A stretch of DNA of 60,681 nucleotides from an uncultured Akkermansia sp. (GCA_947601655.1 CANQGG010000009.1:1-60681); one strand, 5' to 3'; positions 17,862 through 25,395 are shown, counted from the stretch's first letter. Notes: generated by a model not told the origin, from the sequence alone. Numbers and translations: made by a program.

Positions 17862-19046
17862 TTAACGCCCTGCGACAAGTTCGAAAGAAAAGCCGCGCAG
17901 ATAGCGCGTTTCCGGGAGGTTGAGCAATACCGGGTGATCCGCGCGCTGCCCGTGCTCAGTAATAAGCCGCAGTGTGCAATGGGCATCCACCGACGCCTCC
18001 GCGATCACCTGCAGGTACAGCTCGCGGCTGATATGGTGCGAGCAGCAGAAAGTGGACAAAACTCCGCCGACCGGCAGCAGCTGCATCGCCCTCAGGTGGA
18101 TCTCCTTGTACCCGCGCAGAGCCCCGTTCAGCCCCTTTTTGTTGCGCGTAAAGCTCGGAGGATCCAGAATGATGAAATCCCACTTGGAGTCCCCTCCGTT
18201 CCGCTTCGCTTCACTCTCTCTCGCCAGCAGGTCAAAGGCGTTCTCAGCCACCGCGTGCACTCTCACCCCGTTGAGCTCCGCATTCGCCCTCACACTCTCT
18301 ACAGCCGACTCGGAAATATCCACCGCATCGACGCTCTCCGCGCCTGCCCGGGCGCATGCGAGGGCGAATCCTCCCTGATTGCAGAAGCAATCCAGCACAC
18401 GGCGATCTTTTACCAACCGGGCAACCTCTGCATAATTGCCCAGCTGGTCGAGGTAAAGTCCCGTCTTCTGTCCCTGTGCCGGATCCACCCAAAACTTAAT
18501 GCCGCTCGCCTCTGCCACAAACGGTTCCGGCATCTGCCCATGCGCTACATAACACGATGCCTCTATCCCTTCCGCCGTCAACACAGGCGCGTCATTCCTC
18601 ACGTAAATGCACCCCGGATCCAATAGCTCTCGCAGCACCCCCACAATCTCCTCCAAATGCTGCTGCATCGCCAGGGTCAGTGTCTGCACCACCAACACCG
18701 TCCCGTAGCGATCCACAATAAGCCCCGGCAATCCATCGCTTTCACTCCACACCAGTCTTTGCAGCTCCTCCCCGGGCATGCGCCGTTCACGGAATTCAAC
18801 CGCCTGCCCTATTCGCCTCCGAAAGAAATCAACATCCAGCCCCTGCTTCCGTCGCGAAAAACGCCGCGCAATGATCTGAGAATGCGGATTGTATATTGCT
18901 GAGCCCAGAAACCGATCACGCTGATCCTTCAAAGCCACCACCTCCCCGGGTCGCGGGTTGCCGTATACCGCCCGCACCTCCGTTCCATACACCCATTCAT
19001 GCCCGTGAAATATTCTCGCTTTCGGCGCTATAACCAGCCCTCCCAT
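17862..19046 (-). CDS. rlmI: 23S rRNA (cytosine) methyltransferase, RlmI family
   Basis: SAM-dependent m5C methyltransferase acting on large-subunit rRNA (RlmI-like, class I Rossmann fold). The 394-residue product has an N-terminal PUA-like domain (about 1-75: VIAPKARIFHGHEWVYGTEV), a linking EEHAD-type domain with ESDGLPGLIVDRYG and KTGLYLDQ, the SAM-binding RVLDCFCNQGGFALACARAGA with acidic loop DAVDIS, and the catalytic-type ILDPPSFTRNKK. A CCSHH segment near the C-terminus supports the m5C type. The ATG lies exactly where a sigma70 promoter would start transcription, so the mRNA is probably leaderless. Its promoter faces away from the divergent membrane-protein gene. Confidence 0.88.
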   Translation of the reverse strand: MGGLVIAPKARIFHGHEWVYGTEVRAVYGNPRPGEVVALKDQRDRFLGSAIYNPHSQIIARRFSRRKQGLDVDFFRRRIGQAVEFRERRMPGEELQRLVWSESDGLPGLIVDRYGTVLVVQTLTLAMQQHLEEIVGVLRELLDPGCIYVRNDAPVLTAEGIEASCYVAHGQMPEPFVAEASGIKFWVDPAQGQKTGLYLDQLGNYAEVARLVKDRRVLDCFCNQGGFALACARAGAESVDAVDISESAVESVRANAELNGVRVHAVAENAFDLLARESEAKRNGGDSKWDFIILDPPSFTRNKKGLNGALRGYKEIHLRAMQLLPVGGVLSTFCCSHHISRELYLQVIAEASVDAHCTLRLITEHGQRADHPVLLNLPETRYLRGFSFELVAGR

Positions 19047-19052
19047 GTCGCG

Positions 19053-19081
19053 ATCGTACCCCTTTCCTTCTCCCGTGTCAA
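19053..19081 (-). promoter_or_regulatory. rlmI promoter, leaderless
   Basis: On the minus strand: TTGACA (19076-19081), 17-nt spacer, TACGAT (19053-19058). The -10 box ends 6 nt before the ATG at 19044-19046, so transcription should start at or next to the A of the start codon. Confidence 0.65.
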
Positions 19082-19126
19082 CACAAATACCCAGTGCAAA
19101 TCACCATCCACCCTGAACTAAACATC

Positions 19127-19155
19127 TTGACCGAGTTCGTGGAACGTGATACAAG
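19127..19155 (+). promoter_or_regulatory. Promoter of the leader ORF and membrane protein
   Basis: TTGACC (19127-19132), 17-nt spacer, TACAAG (19150-19155). The -10 box ends 6 nt before the ATG of a 20-codon ORF at 19162, the same geometry as at rlmI and tmk. Confidence 0.55.
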
Positions 19156-19161
19156 AACGCG

Positions 19162-19224
19162 ATGAGGTCGGACAAATTTCCGACATATCTCGCTCTTCTC
19201 CGGAGTACCCTGAGCCTGCTATGA
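19162..19224 (+). CDS. 20-codon leader ORF overlapping the membrane-protein gene
   Basis: ATG at 19162 immediately downstream of a promoter, product MRSDKFPTYL... (20 residues, Leu-rich at the C-terminus), stop TGA at 19222-19224. Its stop overlaps the next gene's start in the string ATGA (19221-19224). This is the classic layout of a translationally coupled leader peptide. No homologue is recognised; translation is inferred only from promoter position and overlap. Confidence 0.5.
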   Translation: MRSDKFPTYLALLRSTLSLL

Positions 19225-20078
19225 TTCGCGAAATATGCAAAAAAACTCTGTTTCCCAATGCGGGAACGATAATCCACGCGCTGCTGCTGGCAGCAATTTA
19301 TGTGTTCTACGTTGCGGAAGTAGACCCGAGAGGGGTGGCGGCGTTAATTTCGGCTCTTTTTTTCGTGATTTTTGCGTCACCCATACCCATTGCGGGGTAC
19401 GTACTTTTTCGTCTCCCCGGGGAGTTGATGCGACGCCTCGCGTGGGAATACACCGTGCCGGCGATCATTCTGACCACCCTGTTTTACATCGAGGCGCCGG
19501 AGGCGGCATCGAGTGATGCACAGGGAGCGCTCATCTATCTTATCCCGGCATTCTTCGTCGGAATCCCCACGGCGGCGTGTATCATCGTGGTGGAGGCTCT
19601 CTTTTTCTGTCGGCGACTTGTGCGAAGCGAGAAGAAAGCCTCAGCCGTGATACGCGAGGGGGTGGAAAAAGCCTTCCCGAACACCGGGGCATGGTGCACG
19701 CTCGCCGCGCTGGCTGTGAAGTACATTCTCTCGTCGATGCTGATGTGCTGCTACGGCCAGGTACCGCTTGCGGAGGCCTTATTTGGCGCCCTTGTTTCCC
19801 TTCCAACTGCGTACACACCTCTCTTTCTCGCATGGTTCCTCTTTTTCTGGAATCAGACGGAAACTCGCCGCATCGGTTGGGAAATTCTTGTCAGTTGCGT
19901 TCTCTTTTGCTCAGCGGTGCAAATTGGTTGGCTCTGCGCCGGGAGCGAGATTCCGGCAGGATTTTTACCCCCTGTCGGGGTCGGGAGCGCCCTGAAAGTA
20001 TGCGGTCTCGTTGTCGCAGTCTGCGAAGCGGTGCACTACTTTCTCCGCAAACGCAGGGGAACACGGCAAACGCATTAA
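19221..20078 (+). CDS. Multi-spanning membrane protein of unknown function
   Basis: 285 residues from the ATG at 19221, chosen because it overlaps the stop of the leader ORF; an in-frame upstream start at 19146 would lie within the promoter. Several hydrophobic segments are visible, about seven: TIIHALLLAAIYVFYVA, VAALISALFFVIFASPIPIAGYVLF, YTVPAIILTTLFYI, ALIYLIPAFFVGIPTAACIIVVEALFF, then further helices to VVAVCEAVHYFL. The C-terminal tail is basic (RKRRGTRQTH). No family is recognised. The stop codon lies inside a perfect bidirectional terminator hairpin. Confidence 0.65.
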   Translation: MIREICKKTLFPNAGTIIHALLLAAIYVFYVAEVDPRGVAALISALFFVIFASPIPIAGYVLFRLPGELMRRLAWEYTVPAIILTTLFYIEAPEAASSDAQGALIYLIPAFFVGIPTAACIIVVEALFFCRRLVRSEKKASAVIREGVEKAFPNTGAWCTLAALAVKYILSSMLMCCYGQVPLAEALFGALVSLPTAYTPLFLAWFLFFWNQTETRRIGWEILVSCVLFCSAVQIGWLCAGSEIPAGFLPPVGVGSALKVCGLVVAVCEAVHYFLRKRRGTRQTH

Positions 20079-20092
20079 GAAATGCGTTTGCC
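20065..20092. terminator. Bidirectional terminator hairpin
   Basis: Perfect 12-bp stem GGCAAACGCATT / AATGCGTTTGCC with loop AAGA, between the convergent genes ending at 20078 and 20099. The upstream stop codon TAA (20076-20078) is in the stem and loop. T-tracts are weak. Confidence 0.6.
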
Positions 20093-20098
20093 CCGATT

Positions 20099-20941
20099 TC
20101 AGTGTTTTGAGTCGGAGGGAGAGGCTTTTTTCAGCGGGCGATGAGGGGGAAATTCTCCGCGACGCATGTACTCCAAACCCTCTTCATAGGGGTGACCGTT
20201 GATGAAGATTTGCCTCGGCATGGGCGATTCCCCCGGAGGAAGCAGGACTTCCATCACGTAATCCGGATCGGAGTCGACGTATTCATGATCCCACCGGCGC
20301 AGCAGTTTCCTCTCGCCTCGCGTCGGGTGGAACCTTACACTTCCATCGACGTAATAAGTTTCGATGAAGACATTGGCAATCGGAGCGGGGATGAGTTGCT
20401 CCCTGCGGCGCACAGAATCCACGTATCCGTAGGTTGAATCCGCGTACAACTCGCCTCGCGTGCGCAATTCTCCCTCGCGCGGGACATCCTCGGAGCTGTC
20501 ACGCGCCTCAATGCGACTGATGGTATGCATCCCGTCCTCCCCTTCTCGCCAAAAAACAGCAACCGGCAGTTCCTGTCCGGGATGAAAGCAGCGAGCCTTC
20601 GTTATTTCAGGGGGAGGAGCCGGACGCCCTTCGAAAGGCTGCAGGGAGTCGGCGGATTCAGCGCGCTTATTGATGAGCTTTTGCCAATCGTCCTTTTCCC
20701 ACCAGATGGATTGCCCGATCAGAGGAGAAACGCCGAGACGTATCGCATCGGGGTTGATATCGAAATGACCGTGCAAGCTGTAATCGGCCTCCACCAGCAT
20801 GCGAGGAACGGATGGCGACGTGTCGCGCAGAGCCTTGCTGCGCTCGTAGAGAAGCATCACGTCTCCGCCGAAGTGGATACCCGCAGCCACCAGCAACGCC
20901 AGCACGGTGGAAACAATGATTCTGGGAACAAGATCGGTCAT
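20099..20941 (-). CDS. Membrane-anchored protein of unknown function
   Basis: 280 residues from the ATG at 20939-20941 (MTDLVPRIIVSTVLALLVAAGIHF), which gives one N-terminal transmembrane anchor followed by a polar domain probably outside the membrane. The domain has many acidic and aromatic residues (QSIWWEKDDWQKLI; LPVAVFWREGEDG; VFIETYYVDGSVRFHPTRGERKLLRRWDHEYVDSDPDYVMEVLLPPGE). No family is recognised. An upstream in-frame start at 20989 is rejected because it overlaps the -35 element of a good promoter. Confidence 0.6.
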   Translation of the reverse strand: MTDLVPRIIVSTVLALLVAAGIHFGGDVMLLYERSKALRDTSPSVPRMLVEADYSLHGHFDINPDAIRLGVSPLIGQSIWWEKDDWQKLINKRAESADSLQPFEGRPAPPPEITKARCFHPGQELPVAVFWREGEDGMHTISRIEARDSSEDVPREGELRTRGELYADSTYGYVDSVRRREQLIPAPIANVFIETYYVDGSVRFHPTRGERKLLRRWDHEYVDSDPDYVMEVLLPPGESPMPRQIFINGHPYEEGLEYMRRGEFPPHRPLKKASPSDSKH

Positions 20942-20965
20942 GGCGAGATCAATCAGTATATGGGG

Positions 20966-20994
20966 AGTATAACACGGAGTCGTGGCCATCCCAA
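20966..20994 (-). promoter_or_regulatory. Promoter of the membrane-anchored protein
   Basis: On the minus strand: TTGGGA (20989-20994), 17-nt spacer, TATACT (20966-20971), 24 nt before the ATG at 20941. Confidence 0.45.
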
Positions 20995-21218
20995 GGAAAA
21001 ATCGGTATTGAAAATAAGGATCCGGAACGGCAACCTATTCACGATGGGCGTTTTTTGATCAATGAGTCCAAAATTTCACGCGCATTGCTTCCATGCATGC
21101 AGAGGGATGAGAGCCACCTACGGCGGACAATCGGAGAGATACAGTAAATGCTCTTGCCTCGAATAGTAGGCGAGCAAATTGCATCGAAGAGTATGACTGC
21201 ATAAACCAAAGGGCGTAC
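20995..21218. other. Intergenic region between divergent genes
   Basis: No gene is seen. It contains an imperfect hairpin near 21150-21175 (CTTGCCT...AGGCGAG) and no RNA gene that could be recognised. Confidence 0.3.
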
Positions 21219-21247
21219 TTGCACTCGGAAAAGCTTTATGGTAGGCT
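21219..21247 (+). promoter_or_regulatory. tmk promoter, leaderless
   Basis: TTGCAC (21219-21224), 17-nt spacer, TAGGCT (21242-21247), ending 6 nt before the ATG at 21254. Transcription should start at the start codon; the GGAG between -10 and ATG would then not be in the mRNA. Confidence 0.45.
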
Positions 21248-21253
21248 GGAGAC

Positions 21254-21865
21254 ATGGAGAAGCGACGCGGCAAATTGATTGTCTTTGAAGGGATTGACGG
21301 GACGGGAAAATCCACCCAAGTGCACCTATTGAAAGAGTACCTGGAAGCGCAGGGAATCGAGATTGTGACGGATTATGAACCGACACGCGGGGAGTGGGGA
21401 ATGCGGGTGCGGGCGGCAGCGGCAAGTGGCAAACGCCTGCCCGTGGAGGAGGAGGTGGATTGCCTGTTGCGCGACCGGCGTGAGCACGTCGAACAGCTCA
21501 TCACCCCGGCGTTAGAGCGTGGTCGCTGGGTGTTGCTGGATCGTTATTACCCCTCCATGCTTGCCTACCAGGGCGCAACCGGCATCAATCCCGCAGAGTT
21601 GCAACGACTCAACGAAAGCTTCGCACCGCAGCCGGATGCGGCATTCTGGCTGGATATCCCGGTGGAGGTGGCGCTGAAACGTATCCACAACAGGGGCGCA
21701 AGCAACGATGCCTTCGAACAACGACAATTTCTTGAAGCCTGCCGTAGCATTTACGCCTCTCTGAATGCCCCCTGGTGGCATCGCATCGATGCCTCCGCGG
21801 ATGCACAAAGCGTGCATGCCCGCGTACGCGAGCAGATCAAAAACCTCATCGGCGGAATCAGCTGA
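21254..21865 (+). CDS. tmk: Thymidylate kinase
   Basis: Phosphorylates dTMP to dTDP in the cytosol. The 203-residue product has the P-loop FEGIDGTGKST (about residues 11-21), the DR motif in LLDRYYPSMLAYQGA and an Arg-containing LID-like segment (KRIHNRGASNDAFEQ). Length is typical (about 200-215). The 3' end overlaps the convergent argH by 8 nt. Confidence 0.95.
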   Translation: MEKRRGKLIVFEGIDGTGKSTQVHLLKEYLEAQGIEIVTDYEPTRGEWGMRVRAAAASGKRLPVEEEVDCLLRDRREHVEQLITPALERGRWVLLDRYYPSMLAYQGATGINPAELQRLNESFAPQPDAAFWLDIPVEVALKRIHNRGASNDAFEQRQFLEACRSIYASLNAPWWHRIDASADAQSVHARVREQIKNLIGGIS

Positions 21866-23222
21866 GTTTTTCTCGCCAGTACGAGAGGCGAAGTTTTGTG
21901 CGTTCATCGCCGGGAGCGCCGGGATTCGTGCGCAAGCGGAAAGCACGCTCAAGATCAAAAACGCTGTGAACATCCTCTCCAAAAGCGGTGGAGATGGATC
22001 GGAACTGCTCGAGGGAAAGCAGGTTCAGCGGGATGCCGGTATTCACGGAGAGAGCGACAGCCCTGCCAACCAGCTCATGCGCCCGACGGAAAGGAATCCC
22101 GCGGCGCACGAGGTAATCCGCAAGATCCGTCGCAAGTAGAAGTGGATCCGCCACGGCGGAAGCGCAGCGATCGGGATTCATCTGCATCGCCCCGATCATT
22201 TCGGCATTCACCTGCAGCGCGAGCAGGACGGTGGCAAAGGAATCAAAGAGCGGCTCCTTATCCTCCTGCAAGTCGCGGTTGTAGGTGAGAGGCAGTCCTT
22301 TCACGGCAACGAGTACGCTGACGAGATTGCCCACGAGACGCCCGGTCTTGCCGCGCGTAAGTTCGCACACATCCGGGTTTTTCTTCTGCGGCATGAGGCT
22401 GGAACCGGTGGTGTGCGCATCCGACAATGTGCAGAAACCAAACTCGGCGCTGCTCCACAGCACAAGATCCTCACTGAGACGGCTGAGGTGCACGCCAATG
22501 AGTGAGAGGCAGAAAAGACACTCCAGCACATAATCCCGATCCGCGATGGCATCCATGGAATTCTCGGTGACGGCTTCAAACCCCAACTCAGTGGCGATCG
22601 AAGAACGGTCGAGGTTAATTGTCGATCCCGCGATAGCTCCCGATCCCAGCGGGCAAACATTCAGACGCCGCCGACAATCCATCAGTCGCGAGGCATCCCG
22701 AGCCAGCATCTCCACGTACGCCAGCAGGTGATGCGCCACTGTGACCGGCTGCGCGCGCTGCAAGTGCGTGTACCCGGGAATGCGCAAGTCCCTGTATTGT
22801 TCCGCCTTATCGACGAGGACACGTTGCAGTTCGCGCAAGGCCGGAAGAATGGAATCAATGCGTTCCCGGCAATACAAACGGGTATCAGTCGCCACTTGGT
22901 CATTGCGGGAGCGAGCAGTGTGCAGCTTGGCTCCCACGGAGCCGATGCGATGGGTGAGCTCGCTTTCGATGTTCATGTGCACATCCTCCAACTCACGCTT
23001 CCAGGCAAAATTCCCGGCGTCGATATCCGCAAGAATGCCGCGGAGCCCATTTTCGATGGCATCAAACTCCTCCGACGTCAGCATTCCGGCTGCTTTCTGC
23101 GCGCGAGCATGGGCAATCGACCCTGCAATGTCCTGCCGGTAGAGTTCCCAATCATAAGAAACGGATTCCGAATAGCGCAGCACCTTGTCAGCTGTCGCCT
23201 GAGTAAAGCGTCCTGTCCACAT
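21858..23222 (-). CDS. argH: Argininosuccinate lyase
   Basis: Splits argininosuccinate to arginine and fumarate, the last step of arginine synthesis. The 454-residue product has the N-terminal MWTGRFTQATADKVLRYSESVSYDWELY, the conserved VHMNIESEL and LHTARSRNDQVATDTRL, YTHLQRAQPVTVAHHLL, and the fumarase/aspartase-superfamily signature GSSLMPQKKNPD. Length and order are standard. It is not next to other arginine genes. The 3' end overlaps tmk by 8 nt. Confidence 0.97.
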   Translation of the reverse strand: MWTGRFTQATADKVLRYSESVSYDWELYRQDIAGSIAHARAQKAAGMLTSEEFDAIENGLRGILADIDAGNFAWKRELEDVHMNIESELTHRIGSVGAKLHTARSRNDQVATDTRLYCRERIDSILPALRELQRVLVDKAEQYRDLRIPGYTHLQRAQPVTVAHHLLAYVEMLARDASRLMDCRRRLNVCPLGSGAIAGSTINLDRSSIATELGFEAVTENSMDAIADRDYVLECLFCLSLIGVHLSRLSEDLVLWSSAEFGFCTLSDAHTTGSSLMPQKKNPDVCELTRGKTGRLVGNLVSVLVAVKGLPLTYNRDLQEDKEPLFDSFATVLLALQVNAEMIGAMQMNPDRCASAVADPLLLATDLADYLVRRGIPFRRAHELVGRAVALSVNTGIPLNLLSLEQFRSISTAFGEDVHSVFDLERAFRLRTNPGAPGDERTKLRLSYWREKLS

Positions 23223-23230
23223 ACCGCGGC

Positions 23231-23259
23231 ATTATAGTCTCCCATCCCCTGCAAGTCAA
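23231..23259 (-). promoter_or_regulatory. argH promoter, near-leaderless
   Basis: On the minus strand: TTGACT (23254-23259), 17-nt spacer, consensus TATAAT (23231-23236), ending 8 nt before the ATG at 23220-23222. The predicted 5' leader is about 1-3 nt. Confidence 0.65.
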
Positions 23260-23522
23260 CTCCCACGGCAACAGCATCCACGGCGAATGCTTTTGAACGA
23301 AGTCACAGACTTGAGACAAAACGCGACTCCCAGCCGTGTGTGCCCTCTCAGGATGCCAAATGCATTCGGAAGTATCATGTTCCGCACCATGGGGAAAATA
23401 ACTGTTTCTCGCTCTCATGGGATTATCCTTTGAAAATACGTGCGACACACGCGAATTTTTCAACCTATAAATCGTCCTGCGTAATCAATAAACATCAATG
23501 TGTTATTGTCTTCTGCCATGTT

Positions 23523-23551
23523 TTGACGTATCAATTTTACCCCATTATTGT
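23523..23551 (+). promoter_or_regulatory. Candidate promoter ahead of palindrome C
   Basis: TTGACG (23523-23528), 17-nt spacer, TATTGT (23546-23551). A transcript would begin near 23558, just before a perfect 41-nt inverted repeat. Confidence 0.4.
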
Positions 23552-23564
23552 AACACTAAATGTG

Positions 23565-23605
23565 TATGCTTGCATATCTCTTTTCAAAAGAGATATGCAA
23601 GCATA
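23565..23605. promoter_or_regulatory. Palindrome C: perfect 20-bp inverted repeat
   Basis: Left arm TATGCTTGCATATCTCTTTT (23565-23584), one central C, and a perfectly complementary right arm (23586-23605). It contains the ATCTCTTTT/AAAAGAGAT core shared with palindromes A, B and D. There is no T-tract on either side. Confidence 0.65.
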
Positions 23606-23739
23606 AAATTACAATTTCTTTCTCTAAGAAAGGAAATGGTCGCTTTCTTTTCCGGAAAAATAGTGGAAAACAGGGTTGCTTTCTATCGCGTTCATGTCTC
23701 ATAATACACTTAAAAACAAACAATAAAAAATAAAAAGAG

Positions 23740-23766
23740 GTATATCGTTTTTGAAAAGAGATATAC
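23740..23766. promoter_or_regulatory. Palindrome D upstream of the TRL lipoprotein gene
   Basis: Imperfect inverted repeat with 13-nt arms and 2 mismatches; right arm AAAAGAGATATAC (23754-23766). It is centred 168 bp from palindrome C and ends 41 nt before the lipoprotein start. A TATACT string (23762-23767) overlaps its right end, as ACACT follows palindrome A on the tssB strand. Confidence 0.5.
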
Positions 23767-23806
23767 TGCTTGCGCCGTTTGGCAAACATACAACCTAACT
23801 ACTATA

Positions 23807-24121
23807 ATGAAAAAGACTATAGCATTCGTTGCGTTAAGCATGGCAGCATTTACTCTGAGCAGCTGCGGCGGACTTAACACTCGCCCCATTGGCACCGTGT
23901 ACGCGGATGTAGCAGATCCCGTGGCTGCGACCTCCTCCTCCGGCGCTCGCGTTGGCGAAGCTACATCGACCTCCTACCTGGGCGTTGTGGCTCTTGGCGA
24001 CAGTTCCATAGAAGCAGCAAAGAGAAACGGAGGAATCTCAAGCGTATCCAGCGTGGATGTGAAGCGCAAGAACATCCTTGGAATTATCACCTCCTACACA
24101 ACGGTGGTGCGCGGAAATTGA
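23807..24121 (+). CDS. TRL-like family lipoprotein
   Basis: 104 residues with a lipoprotein signal peptide: KKT charge, hydrophobic FVALSMAAFTL, lipobox LSSC with the lipidated Cys near residue 20. The mature part (GTVYADVADPVAATSSSGARVGEATSTSYLGVVALGDSSIEAAKRNGGISSVSSVDVKRKNILGIITSYTTVVRG) matches the pattern of TRL-like proteins (G..yt....p...........k.G.a....ilgl...GdasieaA...agI..i..vd....), a small envelope family of unknown function. It is followed by a strong terminator, so it is monocistronic. Palindromes C and D lie upstream. Confidence 0.8.
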   Translation: MKKTIAFVALSMAAFTLSSCGGLNTRPIGTVYADVADPVAATSSSGARVGEATSTSYLGVVALGDSSIEAAKRNGGISSVSSVDVKRKNILGIITSYTTVVRGN

Positions 24122-24140
24122 TCTCCCCGGATGGTTTAAC

Positions 24141-24154
24141 GATCAACGTTGATC
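24141..24154. repeat. Perfect 14-bp palindrome
   Basis: GATCAACGTTGATC, just after the lipoprotein stop and before the terminator hairpin. Role unknown. Confidence 0.4.
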
Positions 24155-24159
24155 ACTGC

Positions 24160-24185
24160 GGCACACACTCCCTTGAGTGTGTGCC
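24160..24185 (+). terminator. Terminator after the TRL lipoprotein gene
   Basis: Perfect 11-bp stem GGCACACACTC / GAGTGTGTGCC with loop CCTT, followed by GTTTTGTT on the plus strand. Confidence 0.75.
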
Positions 24186-24196
24186 GTTTTGTTGCC

Positions 24197-24946
24197 TCAG
24201 CGAACGCCATCCCGCTGTAGGTTGTCACTCACCGGGAAATCATACGCGAACCACGGGCGCGAATTCTCCAGCCTGTAATGCCACCATTCTTTGGGGTAAT
24301 TTTCGAATCCCACGGCGCGCATCGCGTCTCGCAGGATCCCGCGGTTGAACCGCTGCTGGCATGTTACCTCCGTGGAATCCGTCGCGGATCTGGTATCCAT
24401 CAAATCATGTCGACCTCCCATATCCACCAGTTTTCCATCCCTCAAACGGTAGAGAGTGATATCCACTGCGATGCCCCACGTATGCTCCGAGCTATCGCCT
24501 ATGTAATGCTCCTGGTATATTTTGCGTTTGGTGATGCGAGGATAAAAGGATGCTCGCGTACCCTCATCGGGTGAATATGACCACGCACGAAAATCTCTCA
24601 ACGCGCGCATGGGACGATACGCATCCCAGATCATGAGCCCGTACCCCTGCTGCCGCAGAATCCCCGCAGCGTGTCCCAAAGCCACTGCCGCATCCCGCCT
24701 CAGGATCGCCCGACTGCCCTCGTATCCGGCAATCGGTCGTCCGACAAAGTTGTCGCTACCGGCATACTTCAAGTCGGCTTGAATTTCCGGCGCTACCTCA
24801 TCCACGTAGCAGAAACCCACCGGCATCCTCCACGCGACGAGCGATGCCGGGTCAGTCCCCTTCTGCGCGCAACTCGCGGTCAACCAGGCAAACAGGACCA
24901 CGAATCCGATGCAACTCCAATTTTGTTTTTTTTGCCTCATCAGCAC
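24197..24946 (-). CDS. VanX/DdpX-type D-Ala-D-Ala dipeptidase, lipoprotein
   Basis: Zinc dipeptidase family that hydrolyses D-Ala-D-Ala. The 249-residue product has a lipoprotein-type N-terminus (FVVLFAWLTASC, Cys near residue 27), so it is probably anchored in the envelope. Family motifs are visible: WDAYRPMRA with the catalytic-region Arg, the zinc motif SSEHTWGIAVDITL (SxHxxGxAxD), and EWWHY carrying the catalytic Glu and the third zinc ligand. No vanH/vanA-type ligase or VanRS-like regulators are nearby, so peptidoglycan turnover or dipeptide scavenging is more likely than glycopeptide resistance. The start may be the first ATG or the third codon (also ATG). Confidence 0.87.
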   Translation of the reverse strand: MLMRQKKQNWSCIGFVVLFAWLTASCAQKGTDPASLVAWRMPVGFCYVDEVAPEIQADLKYAGSDNFVGRPIAGYEGSRAILRRDAAVALGHAAGILRQQGYGLMIWDAYRPMRALRDFRAWSYSPDEGTRASFYPRITKRKIYQEHYIGDSSEHTWGIAVDITLYRLRDGKLVDMGGRHDLMDTRSATDSTEVTCQQRFNRGILRDAMRAVGFENYPKEWWHYRLENSRPWFAYDFPVSDNLQRDGVR

Positions 24947-25044
24947 AAAAAGATACGCCCCTGCAAAGCAAGGACGTGTCCGTACCGCTCCCCCCTTCTC
25001 TCTCCTGTGGCGGGAAGCAGAGGGAGCGTTGTGGAGGAGAAGAA

Positions 25045-25395
25045 TCAGGCCTCCTTCTCAGCAGCAGTCTTCTTCGCGGCTGGTTTTTTCGCCGGGGCCT
25101 TCTTCGCGGTAGATTTCTTAGCAGGAGCCTTCTCTGCCGCGACGGTCTCAGTCTTCTTGCTCGTCGTGGTCTTCTTAGCCGCTGCAGCGGGCTTCTTAGC
25201 AGGGGCTTTCTTGGCCGGCGTCTCTTTCTCAGGCTTCTCAACCACCACGGTCTCAGACTCCGGTGCGGGAGCCGTCACCTTCTTGGCCAGGAGAACAGGA
25301 GCCGTTGCATTGCTGTTCTTAAGCATCTCTTTACGTCGCTTGATGTAAGCGTGACGACGGCGACGCTTCGTGACTTTACGATGTTGTTGACCCAT
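25045..25395 (-). CDS. Histone-H1-like Lys/Ala/Pro-rich basic protein
   Basis: 116 residues. The N-terminus is extremely basic (HRKVTKRRRRHAYIKRRKE). The C-terminal half is low-complexity with repeated AKKAPAKKPAA-type units and a central acidic patch (ESETVVVEKPEKE). This composition resembles bacterial histone-H1-like DNA- or RNA-binding tails. The N-terminal block also recalls small basic ribosome-associated proteins. The product probably binds nucleic acid; no named family is claimed. It has its own promoter with a leader of about 50-60 nt. Confidence 0.7.
   Translation of the reverse strand: MGQQHRKVTKRRRRHAYIKRRKEMLKNSNATAPVLLAKKVTAPAPESETVVVEKPEKETPAKKAPAKKPAAAAKKTTTSKKTETVAAEKAPAKKSTAKKAPAKKPAAKKTAAEKEA

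Larger units (their letters stand above)
23260..23806. other. Long AT-rich intergenic region with palindromes C and D
   Basis: No protein gene with convincing composition is present. It holds a promoter-like pair at 23523-23551, the 41-nt palindrome C at 23565-23605, a small hairpin (CTTTC/GAAAG near 23617-23632) and palindrome D at 23740-23766 before the lipoprotein gene. A small RNA starting near 23558 is possible. Confidence 0.35.

Noticed and set aside
23804..23809. TATAAT overlapping the lipoprotein start codon as its promoter
   Set aside because: Transcription from it would begin inside the gene, after the start codon. It is a chance match in an A/T-rich start region.
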